A stretch of DNA of 64,000 bases from Pseudomonadota bacterium (GCA_018242295.1 JAFECE010000003.1:558001-622000), one strand, 5' to 3'; positions 34,872-44,297 are shown, numbered from the stretch's first letter. A program made the numbers and translations. Notes: generated by a model from the sequence alone, not told the origin.

Positions 34872-36314
34872 ATGGCAATGAACCAATGGCCTTCGCTGTC
34901 CGATCTGATCGATGATGAGTCAGAGCATGCGGACGGCCCTTCGAGCGACGTCGTTCCGTTCGATCCGCACACGGCTTCGGCTACGGATTTGCTGCTTCAC
35001 GGGTTGCAGATCGCACGTTTGGGCGAACTCGATGTCGCCGCGGAGCTTTTTGCCAAAGCGATCGTGAAGGAGCCTGACTCGGCCGAAGCCTATGAGGCCC
35101 TGGCAACGGTTCTCATTCCGCTCGACAAGCTCGAGTTTGCAGCACGCGCCAAGGGCAAGGCGATCAGCCTTGGTTACAATTCCGCTTCGTCGTGGGAGAT
35201 GCTCGGCGACATTTTCGTCAAACTCGGACAATTCGCGGGCGCGGTCGAAGCCTTTACGTCGGCGGTTGAACTCGATCCGTCCGCGCCTTTGCTGCAAAGC
35301 AAGCTGCAAAACGCCGTTGCGCGGTGTGCGGGCGGTCAGCGGGCGCCTGCGTCCGTCGCGCCTTCGCCGGCAGTTGAAACCGCTGCAAACGCAGACGCAG
35401 ACCTCTTCGAAGCGGATTTCCTCAGCACGGACCTCATTCCGCCGGCCTGGCGCCGCGTCAGCCTCATTACGATCACGCCCGATGGCAATCCGCATACTGC
35501 AGGCTTCGACGATCTTGCACTGGGCTTTGAAAGCGGTCTCAGGTCGCTCGGCGTGGAGGTCGAGCGCAAAACCAACGCGCTGCAGACTTCGGGCATCAAT
35601 CTCCTGCTCGGTGCGCATCTTATCGACTCGCAGGAACTCGCGGACCGGGTTCCGATGAACACCGTGATCATCAATCTCGAACAGTTGACCGGATTCGATG
35701 TGCGCTCGCGGCCGATTTACCTCAGCCTGTTGAGCCGTCTCGCGGTTTGGGATTACAGCGTCCGCAACATCGATGCGTTGCGCCGGCTCACAGGCAACCC
35801 CTATGTTCGCCACGTCAGCATCGGATACGCGCCGGAGCTGACGCGGACTCTTCCGCAGTCCGAACAGCCGGTCGATGTTCTCTTTTACGGCAGCTTGAAT
35901 GCGCGCCGTCAGGCCGTCCTTGTGGCGCTCGGCGCCGCGGGGCTCAACGTGAAGCATCTCTTCAACGTCTATGGAGAAGCGCGCGACCGGGCGATTGCGG
36001 AAGCAAAAGTCGTTCTCAACATGCACTTCTATCAGGACAGCATCCACGAGATCGTCCGGACGTCACACCTTCTCGCGAACCGCAAAGCCGTCGTATCCGA
36101 ATGCGGGCCGCATACGGAGATCGACGACGATATCAGAAACGCGATGCTGGCGGTACCGTATGACGAACTCGTCTCGAACTGCGTAGCGCTCGTTCGCGAC
36201 GAGCCGCGCCGGCGGGCGCTCGAGCAACGCGCATTCGATGTGTTCGCGAAACGGGATCAGGCAAAAATCTTGCGTGAGACGATAGCGGCGACGGTCCTGC
36301 CGAACGCCCACTAA
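34872..36314 (+). CDS. TPR protein fused to a GT-B-type glycosyltransferase-like domain
   Basis: The 480-residue product has N-terminal TPR helices (about residues 43-155: LLLHGLQIARLGELDVAAEL, AKAIVKEPDSAEAYEALATVL, VEAFTSAVELDPSAP). An Ala/Pro linker leads to a C-terminal domain with GT-B features (VDVLFYGSLNARRQAVLVAL, VVLNMHFYQDSIHEIVRTSHLLANRKAVVSE), similar to the Glyco_trans_1_2 group. GGAG six bases before ATG-GCA-ATG sets the start. It faces the minus-strand glycan genes and may transfer a sugar to a protein or glycan. The substrate is unknown. Confidence 0.82.
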   Translation: MAMNQWPSLSDLIDDESEHADGPSSDVVPFDPHTASATDLLLHGLQIARLGELDVAAELFAKAIVKEPDSAEAYEALATVLIPLDKLEFAARAKGKAISLGYNSASSWEMLGDIFVKLGQFAGAVEAFTSAVELDPSAPLLQSKLQNAVARCAGGQRAPASVAPSPAVETAANADADLFEADFLSTDLIPPAWRRVSLITITPDGNPHTAGFDDLALGFESGLRSLGVEVERKTNALQTSGINLLLGAHLIDSQELADRVPMNTVIINLEQLTGFDVRSRPIYLSLLSRLAVWDYSVRNIDALRRLTGNPYVRHVSIGYAPELTRTLPQSEQPVDVLFYGSLNARRQAVLVALGAAGLNVKHLFNVYGEARDRAIAEAKVVLNMHFYQDSIHEIVRTSHLLANRKAVVSECGPHTEIDDDIRNAMLAVPYDELVSNCVALVRDEPRRRALEQRAFDVFAKRDQAKILRETIAATVLPNAH

Positions 36315-36333
36315 CTGGGTGCCGCAGAAAGTC

Positions 36334-37110
36334 TCAAGCTGCGTTTCGTAGTACGCTGCTCAACGGCGCGAGCTTTGACCAGCGCCCATCAAGCTCGGCA
36401 ATGTCGGCCTGATGCTGTGCGCCGAAACCGTTCTTGATGTCGAAGCTATCGCGCCTCTCCGAAATCTGCAGCTTGCGCGCCTTGAATGCGTTCGACCACG
36501 GACTGAAGCCGTACCACCGGATCGATCCAAGCTCGCGGCTGCCGTTGCACTGGCGCGGCAAATGCGATGAGTGCCTGCCCGGCGTATACGCTCCGATCGC
36601 ATAGCGGTGGTAGAGTCGGCTGCGCGTCGGAAATGTCAGGCCGGGGATCGCGAGCGAGGCGAAGTCGATCTCGTCTTCCCAGATGCCTGTCGCTTTCTGC
36701 TCGATCAACGGCCGCAGCGGATCGGCCGGATTTTGCGGGTCCGTATCGACCATCACGGCACCGGGCAAGCGGACGCCCGTCAAATCGTGCTGGACAATAA
36801 CCCGCTCCATCTTTTGCAATCCGGGAGCGACGAAAAATTCGGTGGTGTTGAGTGCAAGTTTCCACGCGTCCGGGAAACGCTGCTCATGCTTCATCACTTC
36901 GAAATCGCAGAGAAGCGCCGCGAACGTGGTGTTTTCGGACGGGACAATTTCCCAATGGGGCACAAGCTCGCGACAGATTTCGACGGACGCATCCGTCGAA
37001 TGGTAATCGATCAGTACGCCATGGTCGAAGATCTCGCGATGATGTCGGAGCCACCAGGGAAGCAGATAGGCTTCGTTGAAGAAGTGGGAGATGACGACCC
37101 GCTTCGGCAT
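36334..37110 (-). CDS. GT2-like glycosyltransferase
   Basis: The 258-residue protein starts MPKRVVISHFFNEAYLLPWWLRHH, the pattern of the Glyco_tranf_2_4 group. DHGVLIDYHSTDASVEI follows, and no membrane segment is seen. The DXD-like element could be MVDTDPQNPADP. The ATG at 37110 lies eight bases past the methyltransferase stop, in the same operon. The fold call is moderately sure; the substrate is unknown. Confidence 0.8.
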   Translation of the reverse strand: MPKRVVISHFFNEAYLLPWWLRHHREIFDHGVLIDYHSTDASVEICRELVPHWEIVPSENTTFAALLCDFEVMKHEQRFPDAWKLALNTTEFFVAPGLQKMERVIVQHDLTGVRLPGAVMVDTDPQNPADPLRPLIEQKATGIWEDEIDFASLAIPGLTFPTRSRLYHRYAIGAYTPGRHSSHLPRQCNGSRELGSIRWYGFSPWSNAFKARKLQISERRDSFDIKNGFGAQHQADIAELDGRWSKLAPLSSVLRNAA

Positions 37111-37117
37111 TGGCGTT

Positions 37118-38362
37118 TCACCCGATCTCACGAAGCGTCGGAAAATAGACGATGAATTTCGGCGACGCGTTGCCGCTCTGCTGGCGGATCTTTCGGATCA
37201 GCTCATCAGCAAAGTTCCAGGCTCCGATCAGAAACGTCGTGTCGCCGGCGATTTCGGCCGCCTTGCTGAAGGGCTGGATCGCGTGTTGCGTACCTGGAAT
37301 GGTCAGTCCAACCTTCAGCGCCGCTTCGTCGAGATAGACATCGGGGACGATGCCCGCAGCACGGACGAACGTCAGCGCTTTCGCCGCGACGCCGACGAGG
37401 CCAATCTTTCGCCCCGTTGCGCGATGTTGCTCAACGACTTCAGCGGCGGCGCTCATTGCGCCCTTGGCGCCGTCAGCAAACGTCGCGTAGGCGCTCAGGA
37501 CTTCGGCTCCGGAAAGTTCGCGTGACAGCGACGGCGGCACCGGAGACGGCCATGCGACCGAAAATGGCTCGCTGCCGGTAAACGCGAAGGGCGCAGACGG
37601 ATCGTCCGCTCGTCTGAGGAATGACAGCAGGCTCACGCCATGCACCGACGTGAGCTGGGAGGCTTCCACACGCAGGCCGCAGATTCCGGCAAGACGGGCC
37701 ATCGAAGCGACGGTATAGAACGAATAATGCTCGTGATAGACGGTGTCGAATTCGCCGTTGGCGATCATCAGCGCCTGGCTCGTCTGGATGATCGCGACGC
37801 CGCCCGGCGCCAGGCATTCGCGCACGCCGCGCATGAACGTCGCCGGGTCCGGCGTGTGAGCCGCGACGTTCATCGCGATGATGATATCGAACTGCCCTTC
37901 GGGCCGTGCGTGCGGAAAGAACCCGGTGACGACTTTTCGTCCGGCGGCGCTCGCGATCTTATTCAGGTTTTCGGCGGGATCGACACCGACGGCGTCGAAG
38001 CCTCGCGCTTCCAGGCATCCCAAGAGGCTGCCGTCGTTCGAAGCGATTTCCAGAACGCGGGCGCCGGGCTTGCTCGCGCGCAGCAACGTATCGGCGAACC
38101 ATTCGAAATAAGCCTTAAGCGTTCCGCTGGTGCCGCTCGCGTAGAGGTAATGCTTGAAGAGCTTGGATGGATCGACGAAGTGCGTGAGCTGGCCGTGCGT
38201 GCAATCGGGACAGATCGCGAAGCCTAACGGAAAGGCTTCGTGCGGCTCATCGGGATCGGCGAGCAACTGATTGGCCGGTGGTTGAACGTCCAGACCGAGC
38301 AACGGCGTAACGATGCCATTGCAAACGATGCAAGTGCGCTGTGGTTCGCAATCTGCCGTCAT
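37118..38362 (-). CDS. TylC3/NovU-type sugar C-methyltransferase
   Basis: The 414-residue SAM-dependent enzyme has the three-part layout of C-methyltransferases acting on dTDP-4-keto sugars. An N-terminal zinc-binding part uses Cys11, Cys14, Cys51 and Cys54. A SAM domain has VLEIASNDGSLL at about 103-114 and a later FDIIIAMNVAAHTPD. A C-terminal domain (KIGLVGVAAKALTF onward) closes the active site. The start overlaps the epimerase stop by four bases (ATGA). It suggests that a branched deoxysugar is made, yet no other genes of that pathway are nearby. Confidence 0.9.
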   Translation of the reverse strand: MTADCEPQRTCIVCNGIVTPLLGLDVQPPANQLLADPDEPHEAFPLGFAICPDCTHGQLTHFVDPSKLFKHYLYASGTSGTLKAYFEWFADTLLRASKPGARVLEIASNDGSLLGCLEARGFDAVGVDPAENLNKIASAAGRKVVTGFFPHARPEGQFDIIIAMNVAAHTPDPATFMRGVRECLAPGGVAIIQTSQALMIANGEFDTVYHEHYSFYTVASMARLAGICGLRVEASQLTSVHGVSLLSFLRRADDPSAPFAFTGSEPFSVAWPSPVPPSLSRELSGAEVLSAYATFADGAKGAMSAAAEVVEQHRATGRKIGLVGVAAKALTFVRAAGIVPDVYLDEAALKVGLTIPGTQHAIQPFSKAAEIAGDTTFLIGAWNFADELIRKIRQQSGNASPKFIVYFPTLREIG

Positions 38363-39252
38363 GATGCTGCTTTTAGTTCGGGGCGATAGCTCGCGCTGAA
38401 CCGCTCACAGCGTTCGGCCATGCTGACGGCGCGCGCCGCGCCGCAGAGCGATTGGATCTTTTGGCAATTCATCTGGAACGAGTACGTTGTAGAGCTGCCG
38501 TGATCGATCACCGGCACGCCGTGGAACGCGGCGATGCTGTCGGCGAGCTGGCCGATGCTGATGTTGAGCGAGCCGGTGTTCAGAATCGGCGGAAGGTCCT
38601 CGCGAAGCTCGATGAGCCTCAGGACGTAATTGGCAAGATCCTCTAGGAAGAGGATGTTGCGATAGGAGCGCCTATTGCGGACCTGGACGCAACCGTCGCG
38701 CATCGCCGCGATATTCATCGCGTTGAAGATCAGCTCCGGGCGCAGGAACGGGCTCATGCCGCAGACCGTCCCAAGCCGAATTCCCGTAATCGCGTTCGCG
38801 AAACAGCGGGCGAGCGCGTCCATCGAAACCTTCGAGCAGTCGTACGGATTGACCGGGTCGAGCCGCGTCTCGGATTCATCGAGAGAGGGCGGCGCTATGC
38901 CGTTCTCGGCCATCATCACCGAGTAGACGCTCGCGGTGCTGGCGTAGATCAGCCGGGCATTGAGCGGTTTGCGCCGCGCGAAATGAAGAAGGTCAAGGCA
39001 GTTGTTGGCGAGGGCGCCGTCGGGATCACTGAGCGACATCGGGACGCTCGAATGCCCGGCGAACCAGAGAATGACATTGAAGTCGGCGAGATCCGCTATC
39101 GTCAGTTCCTGATAGCGGCAGCGCATGGCGTTCGGCACGCCCGCGAGGCGATCGACGTTCTGGTCGCAGACCGAAACGTCAAGTCCGGCCTGCACCAGAA
39201 CTGGCAACAGGTAGCTGCCAACGTAGCCGTGGCCGACAAGAAGTATTTTCAC
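38359..39252 (-). CDS. NAD-dependent epimerase/dehydratase (extended SDR)
   Basis: A 297-residue extended SDR. The Rossmann motif GHGYVGSYL is at residues 7-15, STASVYSV holds the catalytic Ser/Thr, and PYDCSK gives the YxxxK pair. A GTG start at 39252 follows a GGGGGG tract and puts the first beta strand at the N-terminus. Such enzymes interconvert nucleotide sugars. Together with the C-methyltransferase and GT2-like genes downstream it forms a three-gene glycan-modifying operon. Confidence 0.88.
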   Translation of the reverse strand: MKILLVGHGYVGSYLLPVLVQAGLDVSVCDQNVDRLAGVPNAMRCRYQELTIADLADFNVILWFAGHSSVPMSLSDPDGALANNCLDLLHFARRKPLNARLIYASTASVYSVMMAENGIAPPSLDESETRLDPVNPYDCSKVSMDALARCFANAITGIRLGTVCGMSPFLRPELIFNAMNIAAMRDGCVQVRNRRSYRNILFLEDLANYVLRLIELREDLPPILNTGSLNISIGQLADSIAAFHGVPVIDHGSSTTYSFQMNCQKIQSLCGAARAVSMAERCERFSASYRPELKAAS

Positions 39253-39341
39253 CGCGCCCCCCACAGATCGCACAGTGACTGATCTGTTTCAGGTTTGCCT
39301 TGCGCGTGCCTTGTGACGATGACCGGGGCGCGGGCGCCGTT

Positions 39342-39361
39342 ATCTTCCGACATCTTCCGAC
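39342..39361. repeat. tandem duplication of ATCTTCCGAC
   Basis: Two exact adjacent copies of a 10-base sequence lie just past the 3' end of the LysR-type gene. Likely a small slippage event; no function is evident. Confidence 0.6.
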
Positions 39362-39371
39362 GGCGCGCAGA

Positions 39372-40259
39372 TTATCGGGGACCTGCGCCAACCAGCTCCA
39401 GAAACGCCAATTCGGCCTGGCTGACGTAGCGTTCCTTGTGATGCAGCACATGGAAGGAGCGGTGCGGAAGGGGAAATTCCGGCGAAACGAGCCTGCCCGA
39501 AAGCAGCGCAGATTCTGCGACCAGATTTGAAATTGCCGTCACGCCGACGCCGGCTTCCACCGCGGCGCACACGGCCTCGTTCGACGGCATTTCGAACGCG
39601 ATGTCGAGATCGGCCAAGGTCATCGAAAACGACTTCAGAGCTTCTTCGAATTCGGTCCTTGTCCCGGACCCCTGCTCCCGCAAAACCCACCGGGTCGACA
39701 GCAAATCAGAGACCTCAAGCTCGGGTTTCGAAGCCAGTGCGTGCGCCGGTCCAACAACAATGATCAGCCTGTCGCCTTCGATACTGCGGACAGAGAGGTG
39801 AGGATCGTCGATTGCGCCTTCGACAAAGCCGATGTGGGCCGCGCCTTCATGGGTCGCGGTTGCTACTTGCTGTGTGTTGCCCGCGCTGACCTTCAGCTTG
39901 ATGTCGGGATATCGCTGATGAAACGTCGCGAGAAAGGGCGGAAGCCAATAGTTGATGATGGTCTGGCTGGCGAAGATCGACAGTGTGCCACGCTTCATTC
40001 CGGACAGATCCTGCAGGGCCTTTTCAGCCGTTGCAGCACGCGAAAGCACGCCTCGCGCTTCTGTGAGAAATGTGCGGCCAGCGTCCGTCAACTCGATGCG
40101 TCGTCCTACGCGATCGAACAGCTTTACCGCGTAGCGGTCTTCGAGCGCGGCGATCGCCGAACTCGCCGCCGATTGTGTGATGTTGATCTCCTGGGCCGCT
40201 TGCGTCACATGCTGGCGCTCCGCTACGGCAACGAAGATGCGCAACTGATCGAGGGTCAT
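39372..40259 (-). CDS. LysR-family transcriptional regulator
   Basis: The 295-residue protein has an N-terminal winged helix-turn-helix (LRIFVAVAERQHVTQAAQEINITQSAASSAIAALE) and a periplasmic-binding-like effector domain (GTLSIFASQTIINYWLPPFL onward). It resembles the LysR proteins found beside YeiH-type transporters. AGAGGA precedes the ATG. A truncated YeiH-like frame lies directly upstream on the same strand. The effector is unknown. Confidence 0.92.
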   Translation of the reverse strand: MTLDQLRIFVAVAERQHVTQAAQEINITQSAASSAIAALEDRYAVKLFDRVGRRIELTDAGRTFLTEARGVLSRAATAEKALQDLSGMKRGTLSIFASQTIINYWLPPFLATFHQRYPDIKLKVSAGNTQQVATATHEGAAHIGFVEGAIDDPHLSVRSIEGDRLIIVVGPAHALASKPELEVSDLLSTRWVLREQGSGTRTEFEEALKSFSMTLADLDIAFEMPSNEAVCAAVEAGVGVTAISNLVAESALLSGRLVSPEFPLPHRSFHVLHHKERYVSQAELAFLELVGAGPR

Positions 40260-40269
40260 ATAGTCCTCT

Positions 40270-40485
40270 TCACGTCCAAGCCACGGCTTTGATTAGGGCC
40301 AGGCTGAAACCCGGGACTTCGCGAAGGGCAAACGCCAGACCGGCGATCGTTGTGGTCAGCAAAAGGCCCGGCCAGATGCCCTGCACATAGGACGTGGGCA
40401 TATGATTCCGGTACGGGGTAGCAACTGGACGTCCAAAATCCTGCTCTGACTTCTCGGATCGGGTGGCTGCCACGAACGACGGCAT
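40270..40485 (-). pseudogene. truncated YeiH/UPF0324-like transporter remnant
   Basis: A 71-residue frame with a strong ribosome site (AGAGGAG, seven bases before ATG) encodes a polar leader and one membrane segment (QGIWPGLLLTTTIAGLAFALREVPGFSL). This resembles the first helix of YeiH-family putative sulfate exporters, which normally have about 340 residues and ten helices. It stops 10 bases before the LysR gene start. A deletion joining the transporter start to the LysR gene is the simplest reading. A short independent membrane peptide is the alternative. Confidence 0.5.
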
Positions 40486-40623
40486 AAATTGCTCCTCTAA
40501 TGCAATTTTTTAGCATGGCTCGCCTATCTTGTCCGTTCTAACGCAAACTATTACTTGTTTCAATCGATTTTACTGATCAATTTGTGCATCACTGGGAGCT
40601 GTAGAAAGGAGCGGCGACGCGTT

Positions 40624-41610
40624 TCAGGCGTGCACGTGCCGGCCGGCCGCCGCGGTGCAGCCTGCCCCCAGCCCGCAGGGGGCATCGCCGCTGACCTCGA
40701 ATTGGAAGGTCGTGTGGCGGACCTCGAATTCGTCGTGCAGCATTTTCGTCGCCGTTTCGATGAATGCATCGCCCGGATGGCCCTCGGGCATGACGAGATG
40801 GCAGGTGAGCGCCGTTTCGGTCGTGCTCATCGGCCAGATGTGGAGATCATGGATGCTGACGACGCCGGGGAGTTCCAGGAGCCGCGTCTCAACTCTCGCA
40901 ACGTCGATGGCAACCGGCACGCCCTGCATCGCCAGACGCATGGAATCCTTCAGGAGCCCCCACGTGCTCCAGACGATCACGACGGCGATGATGAGACTGA
41001 CGACGGGATCAAGCCAATTCCAGCCGGTGAACACGAGGGCGACGCCTGCAATGACGACACCCAGCGAGACGCCCGCGTCGGCCATCATGTGCAGATAAGC
41101 GCCCCGGATATTGACGTCGCATTCGCTGCCCGAGACGAAAAGCCACGCGGTGAAGCCGTTGATAACGATACCGACCGCAGCGACGACGATCATCATGCCG
41201 GCTGCCACCGGCGCCGGTTCGATCAGGCGCTGGATAGCTTCGAGTACAATGGCGCCGACGGCTACGAGAAGCAGAACCGCGTTGGCGAGCGCGGCCAAAA
41301 TCGTCGATGATCCGAAGCCGTAGGTGAAGCGTGGCGTGGGACGGCGCTTCGCGAGCGCGCTGGCGCCCCAGGCCATCAGCAGGCCCAAGACGTCACCGAA
41401 GTTGTGACCTGCGTCGGCGACAAGGGCCATCGAGTTGGCGAGAAAGCCGGCTATGACCTCGACGACGACGAAGCCGACGTTCAGAGCCGTGCCCAGCGCA
41501 AATGCGAAACCGAAATCCTTCGGTACGTGACTGTGACCGTGGCCATGCGCCCCGCCCCCGTGATCATGGTCTGCGCCGTGCTCGTCGTGCCGGTCGTGAA
41601 CTTCGGTCAT
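40624..41610 (-). CDS. CDF-family divalent metal exporter (CzcD/ZitB-like)
   Basis: A 328-residue cation diffusion facilitator that exports Zn2+ or related ions in exchange for protons across the inner membrane. A His-rich N-terminus (HDRHDEHGADHDHGGGAHGH) precedes six membrane helices. Metal-site pairs are visible as ADAGHNFGD in helix 2 and HMMADAG in helix 5. The C-terminal cytoplasmic domain has HDLHIWPMSTTETALT. A second Cys/His cluster (CGLGAGC then HVHA) ends the protein. No metal-sensor gene is adjacent. Confidence 0.93.
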   Translation of the reverse strand: MTEVHDRHDEHGADHDHGGGAHGHGHSHVPKDFGFAFALGTALNVGFVVVEVIAGFLANSMALVADAGHNFGDVLGLLMAWGASALAKRRPTPRFTYGFGSSTILAALANAVLLLVAVGAIVLEAIQRLIEPAPVAAGMMIVVAAVGIVINGFTAWLFVSGSECDVNIRGAYLHMMADAGVSLGVVIAGVALVFTGWNWLDPVVSLIIAVVIVWSTWGLLKDSMRLAMQGVPVAIDVARVETRLLELPGVVSIHDLHIWPMSTTETALTCHLVMPEGHPGDAFIETATKMLHDEFEVRHTTFQFEVSGDAPCGLGAGCTAAAGRHVHA

Positions 41611-41730
41611 GATCCGCTCACAAGAGTTTAGACGTTCAACATACTATCTGCGCCGTTGCGGTAAAATGGCAACTGCGCCCGGCAAGGCAATGCTTGGAAA
41701 CGCCGGGCCGCCAGTTTGCGATCCGATCAG

Positions 41731-43182
41731 CTAGCGCTTATCGATGCCGCTGATGCGTTCGAGAAGGCGTGGGCGGTGCGGCGGCGCGACCGGAACGCTC
41801 GCATTCTGGCTTGCTTCTTCAGCCGGCAATGGCGGCGGTTTGTCCCCCGCAGAATCGGCCGTAGCACCCACACCATTGCTGTTCAACGCGCGCAGATACG
41901 ATCCTGGACGCTGCTGCTCGGGTGTTTCGGAGCCGTCGTCGTTCGAGGCGGCCGCCGGGCGCGGTCCGCGCGGAGACGAAATGCGTTCGGCCAGCGATGG
42001 CCGCGGGGAAGCGGGCTTATCAGCCGGAGTTTCCACAGCGGGCTCCGGATTGATCCGCCGCAGCTCTTCGTGGAAGCGAAGAGCCTGCCGCGACAAGCGT
42101 TCCTGACCCGAGGCAATCTCCGCACGCAGCTCGGTGATGATGCGGCGCTGGTTTTCGAGCTCGGCCTGCAGGGCGCCGAGGTTCGCTTTCTCCGCCATGC
42201 CGACGGGCTCGGCGTCCTTCTCTTCGTAAACCTTGAGCGCAGCCTTCAGCTTCGCCATCTCGGTCGACTTCGTATCCACGGCCGCCTGAAGATCGGCGAC
42301 GCGATCTTCGAGCGCCATTCTTTCCGCATCCTCGCCGCCGAGCGAAGACTTGAGCGAGCTCAGTTCGGCTTCCGTCTTGGCGAGGGTCAGCAACAGCCGT
42401 TTGATTTCGGCATTCTGCTCGTCACGATCCGGGGCGGACTGGGCGACCGCGGCTGCTCCCTTCAAGCGCTCGATCAACGCGGCCTGTTCACGCGTTTTCT
42501 CGCGCATCGCCTCGAGCTCAGTGCGCAGAGCGATGTCAGCGTCGGCGCTTGCGCTTCCTGCGCCGCGATTGCGAACCGCGCGCGTATCCAGCGCCGTGCG
42601 CAACTGGGCGAGCTCTCGTTCGCGTTGCTTGTTGAGTTGTGTCGCCTCTTCGAGTGCTGCGGCCTGCTTTGCACTCGTTGCCGACAACGTCTTGATCTCG
42701 CGGTCGCGCGTTGCCAGCAGCTTTCGCGTTTCGACGAGACGCTGCTCGACCTTCGGCAACCTGTCGAGGATCGCCTGCTCGAGGACGCGGCGCGCGTTCT
42801 CATGCTCCTCGACGCTCATTTTCTGGTCGGCGATCGACTCGGACAGTTCCTGGATCTTGGCGTCGCGGCGATTGACCTCGACACGTTGGCGCGCGGCCGT
42901 CAGGCTCGCATCCTCGAGCTTGGATTCGAGGCGGTGGACTTCCATCGCGAAATCGGCGCGCAGCCGGTCCTTGTCGGCACGGATTTCGTCTTCGGTGAGC
43001 GGCAGGGTCCGTTTCAACGCCTCTGACGTAAAGCGTTCAACGCGCCGCCTGTAGGCAGGCAAAAGCACAACCACAATCAGGGCCGCGATCAGAAAGCCCA
43101 GCATCACGAGCATCGCGGCGGAAAGGGTTATCAAGAAAACTCGCCCTGAATTATAAAGCTTCTCGGCCCCCGCCGACGGCAA
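41731..43182 (-). CDS. membrane-anchored coiled-coil protein, unknown function
   Basis: The 483-residue product has one N-terminal membrane segment (about residues 19-42). A long coiled coil follows to about residue 370 (ESKLEDASLTAARQRVEVNRRDAKIQELSESIA and similar), then a Pro/Ser-rich disordered end. A start at TTG 43182 is assumed; internal starts close to the membrane segment are possible. Proteins of this shape are common in Hyphomicrobiales, but I know no function. A long plus-strand frame across it is a codon-bias shadow. Confidence 0.78.
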   Translation of the reverse strand: MPSAGAEKLYNSGRVFLITLSAAMLVMLGFLIAALIVVVLLPAYRRRVERFTSEALKRTLPLTEDEIRADKDRLRADFAMEVHRLESKLEDASLTAARQRVEVNRRDAKIQELSESIADQKMSVEEHENARRVLEQAILDRLPKVEQRLVETRKLLATRDREIKTLSATSAKQAAALEEATQLNKQRERELAQLRTALDTRAVRNRGAGSASADADIALRTELEAMREKTREQAALIERLKGAAAVAQSAPDRDEQNAEIKRLLLTLAKTEAELSSLKSSLGGEDAERMALEDRVADLQAAVDTKSTEMAKLKAALKVYEEKDAEPVGMAEKANLGALQAELENQRRIITELRAEIASGQERLSRQALRFHEELRRINPEPAVETPADKPASPRPSLAERISSPRGPRPAAASNDDGSETPEQQRPGSYLRALNSNGVGATADSAGDKPPPLPAEEASQNASVPVAPPHRPRLLERISGIDKR

Positions 43183-43258
43183 CGTTCCCTCACTGTCAGG
43201 GAAACCCGGTTTCGGGCCTCACTGCAATGCCGAACCCGTACTGAGTTGCAAGCCGGCA

Positions 43259-44146
43259 TCAGAATGGGTTCCAGGTCGGGCTCCTTGTATACTTCAAATA
43301 GCCGACGTTGGCACCCAGCCGAAGGCCTACCCCGGCACGAATTGGCGCCAATGAGACGTGGCCGGACTTCTGGAACTGGACGCTTACGCCACCGACGAGG
43401 TAGGCACTCCCCTCAACTCCGCCGAAACGATCGAAAATGTCGTTTGGATCGCGGAGGTTGTAGACGAGTGTCATGACTTTAGAGCCGTCCGCGCCAAAAT
43501 CATAGCCGACGGACGGACCTTGCCAGTAGACCCGGAAGGAACCGGCGTCCTTTGTATAAAGGGTGCCTTCGCCATAAGCCAGACCGGCCACGAACGCGCC
43601 GGCCGCGTCCTGTCCTAGGATGTAGCCATTCGGCCGGCCCGCCTTCTGGAAGGCCCATTCGACGGCTGACGCCAGCCCGCCGCTGACCGTGCCGAAGAAG
43701 TGGTTCCCGGCACGGATGATTTCATCCTCCGAGTACGAATCCCGCGGCGGCGGGGGGCCGCCATCGTAGCGGTCGTCGCCACGGCTCGCGCTTTGGGGAG
43801 GTGGCGCGTACGGCGCGCCATAGCCGCCCGGATCGCCGCCGCCCTGATCGCGGGGGCCGTTGTAGGGGCCATAGGGATCTCCGCCTGCGGAGTTTTGCGG
43901 CGGAGGTGCGTATCTATTGTCCGAAGGTGGCGGAGGGGCGTCGTATCGATTGTCCGGAGGCGGAGGGGCCGAGCGGTAGGAATCCACGCCGCTTTGGCCC
44001 GTATAGGTGTCCGCCGGCGGCCTATAGGCGTCGTCCTGAGCGTCAGCATTCGAGCCGCCGACAACCAAGCACGCAACCAGGCTAAAGACCGATGCGCAGG
44101 CCGCACCTCTTATTCGCGTAGTTCTGTCGAAGCCGCGGCGCCGCAT
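43259..44146 (-). CDS. EipA-like DUF1134 envelope protein
   Basis: The 295-residue protein has a signal peptide, a Pro/Tyr/Gly-rich segment of about 100 residues (repeats like APPPPDNRYDAPPPP) and a C-terminal DUF1134 domain. The domain is recognised by FFGTVSGGLASAVEWAFQKAGRPNGYI, LAYGEG, VYWQGPSVGYDFG, VEGSAYLVGGV and the terminal GLRLGANVGYLKYT...WNPF. In Brucella, EipA of this family supports envelope integrity. The long proline-rich insert is unusual compared with what I recall of the family. Confidence 0.88.
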   Translation of the reverse strand: MRRRGFDRTTRIRGAACASVFSLVACLVVGGSNADAQDDAYRPPADTYTGQSGVDSYRSAPPPPDNRYDAPPPPSDNRYAPPPQNSAGGDPYGPYNGPRDQGGGDPGGYGAPYAPPPQSASRGDDRYDGGPPPPRDSYSEDEIIRAGNHFFGTVSGGLASAVEWAFQKAGRPNGYILGQDAAGAFVAGLAYGEGTLYTKDAGSFRVYWQGPSVGYDFGADGSKVMTLVYNLRDPNDIFDRFGGVEGSAYLVGGVSVQFQKSGHVSLAPIRAGVGLRLGANVGYLKYTRSPTWNPF

Positions 44147-44297
44147 CGGCGTGACCCCTCATTGTTCCTTTTCGACAAGACCCTCGCCCGGCATCGCACG
44201 CGACGCGTGCAGCCCACCTTGAGACCGAGCGAGTATTCGCCTTCTATTTTACAGATTCGCCGTCATGTGTTGCTAAAGTATGGCCAATTCGCGTTGC

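Noticed and set aside
41716-43026. Plus-strand frame of 436 codons over the coiled-coil gene
   Set aside because: It is a shadow frame caused by GC-rich third positions and the periodic coiled-coil codons. The minus-strand product has a membrane segment and a regular coiled coil.
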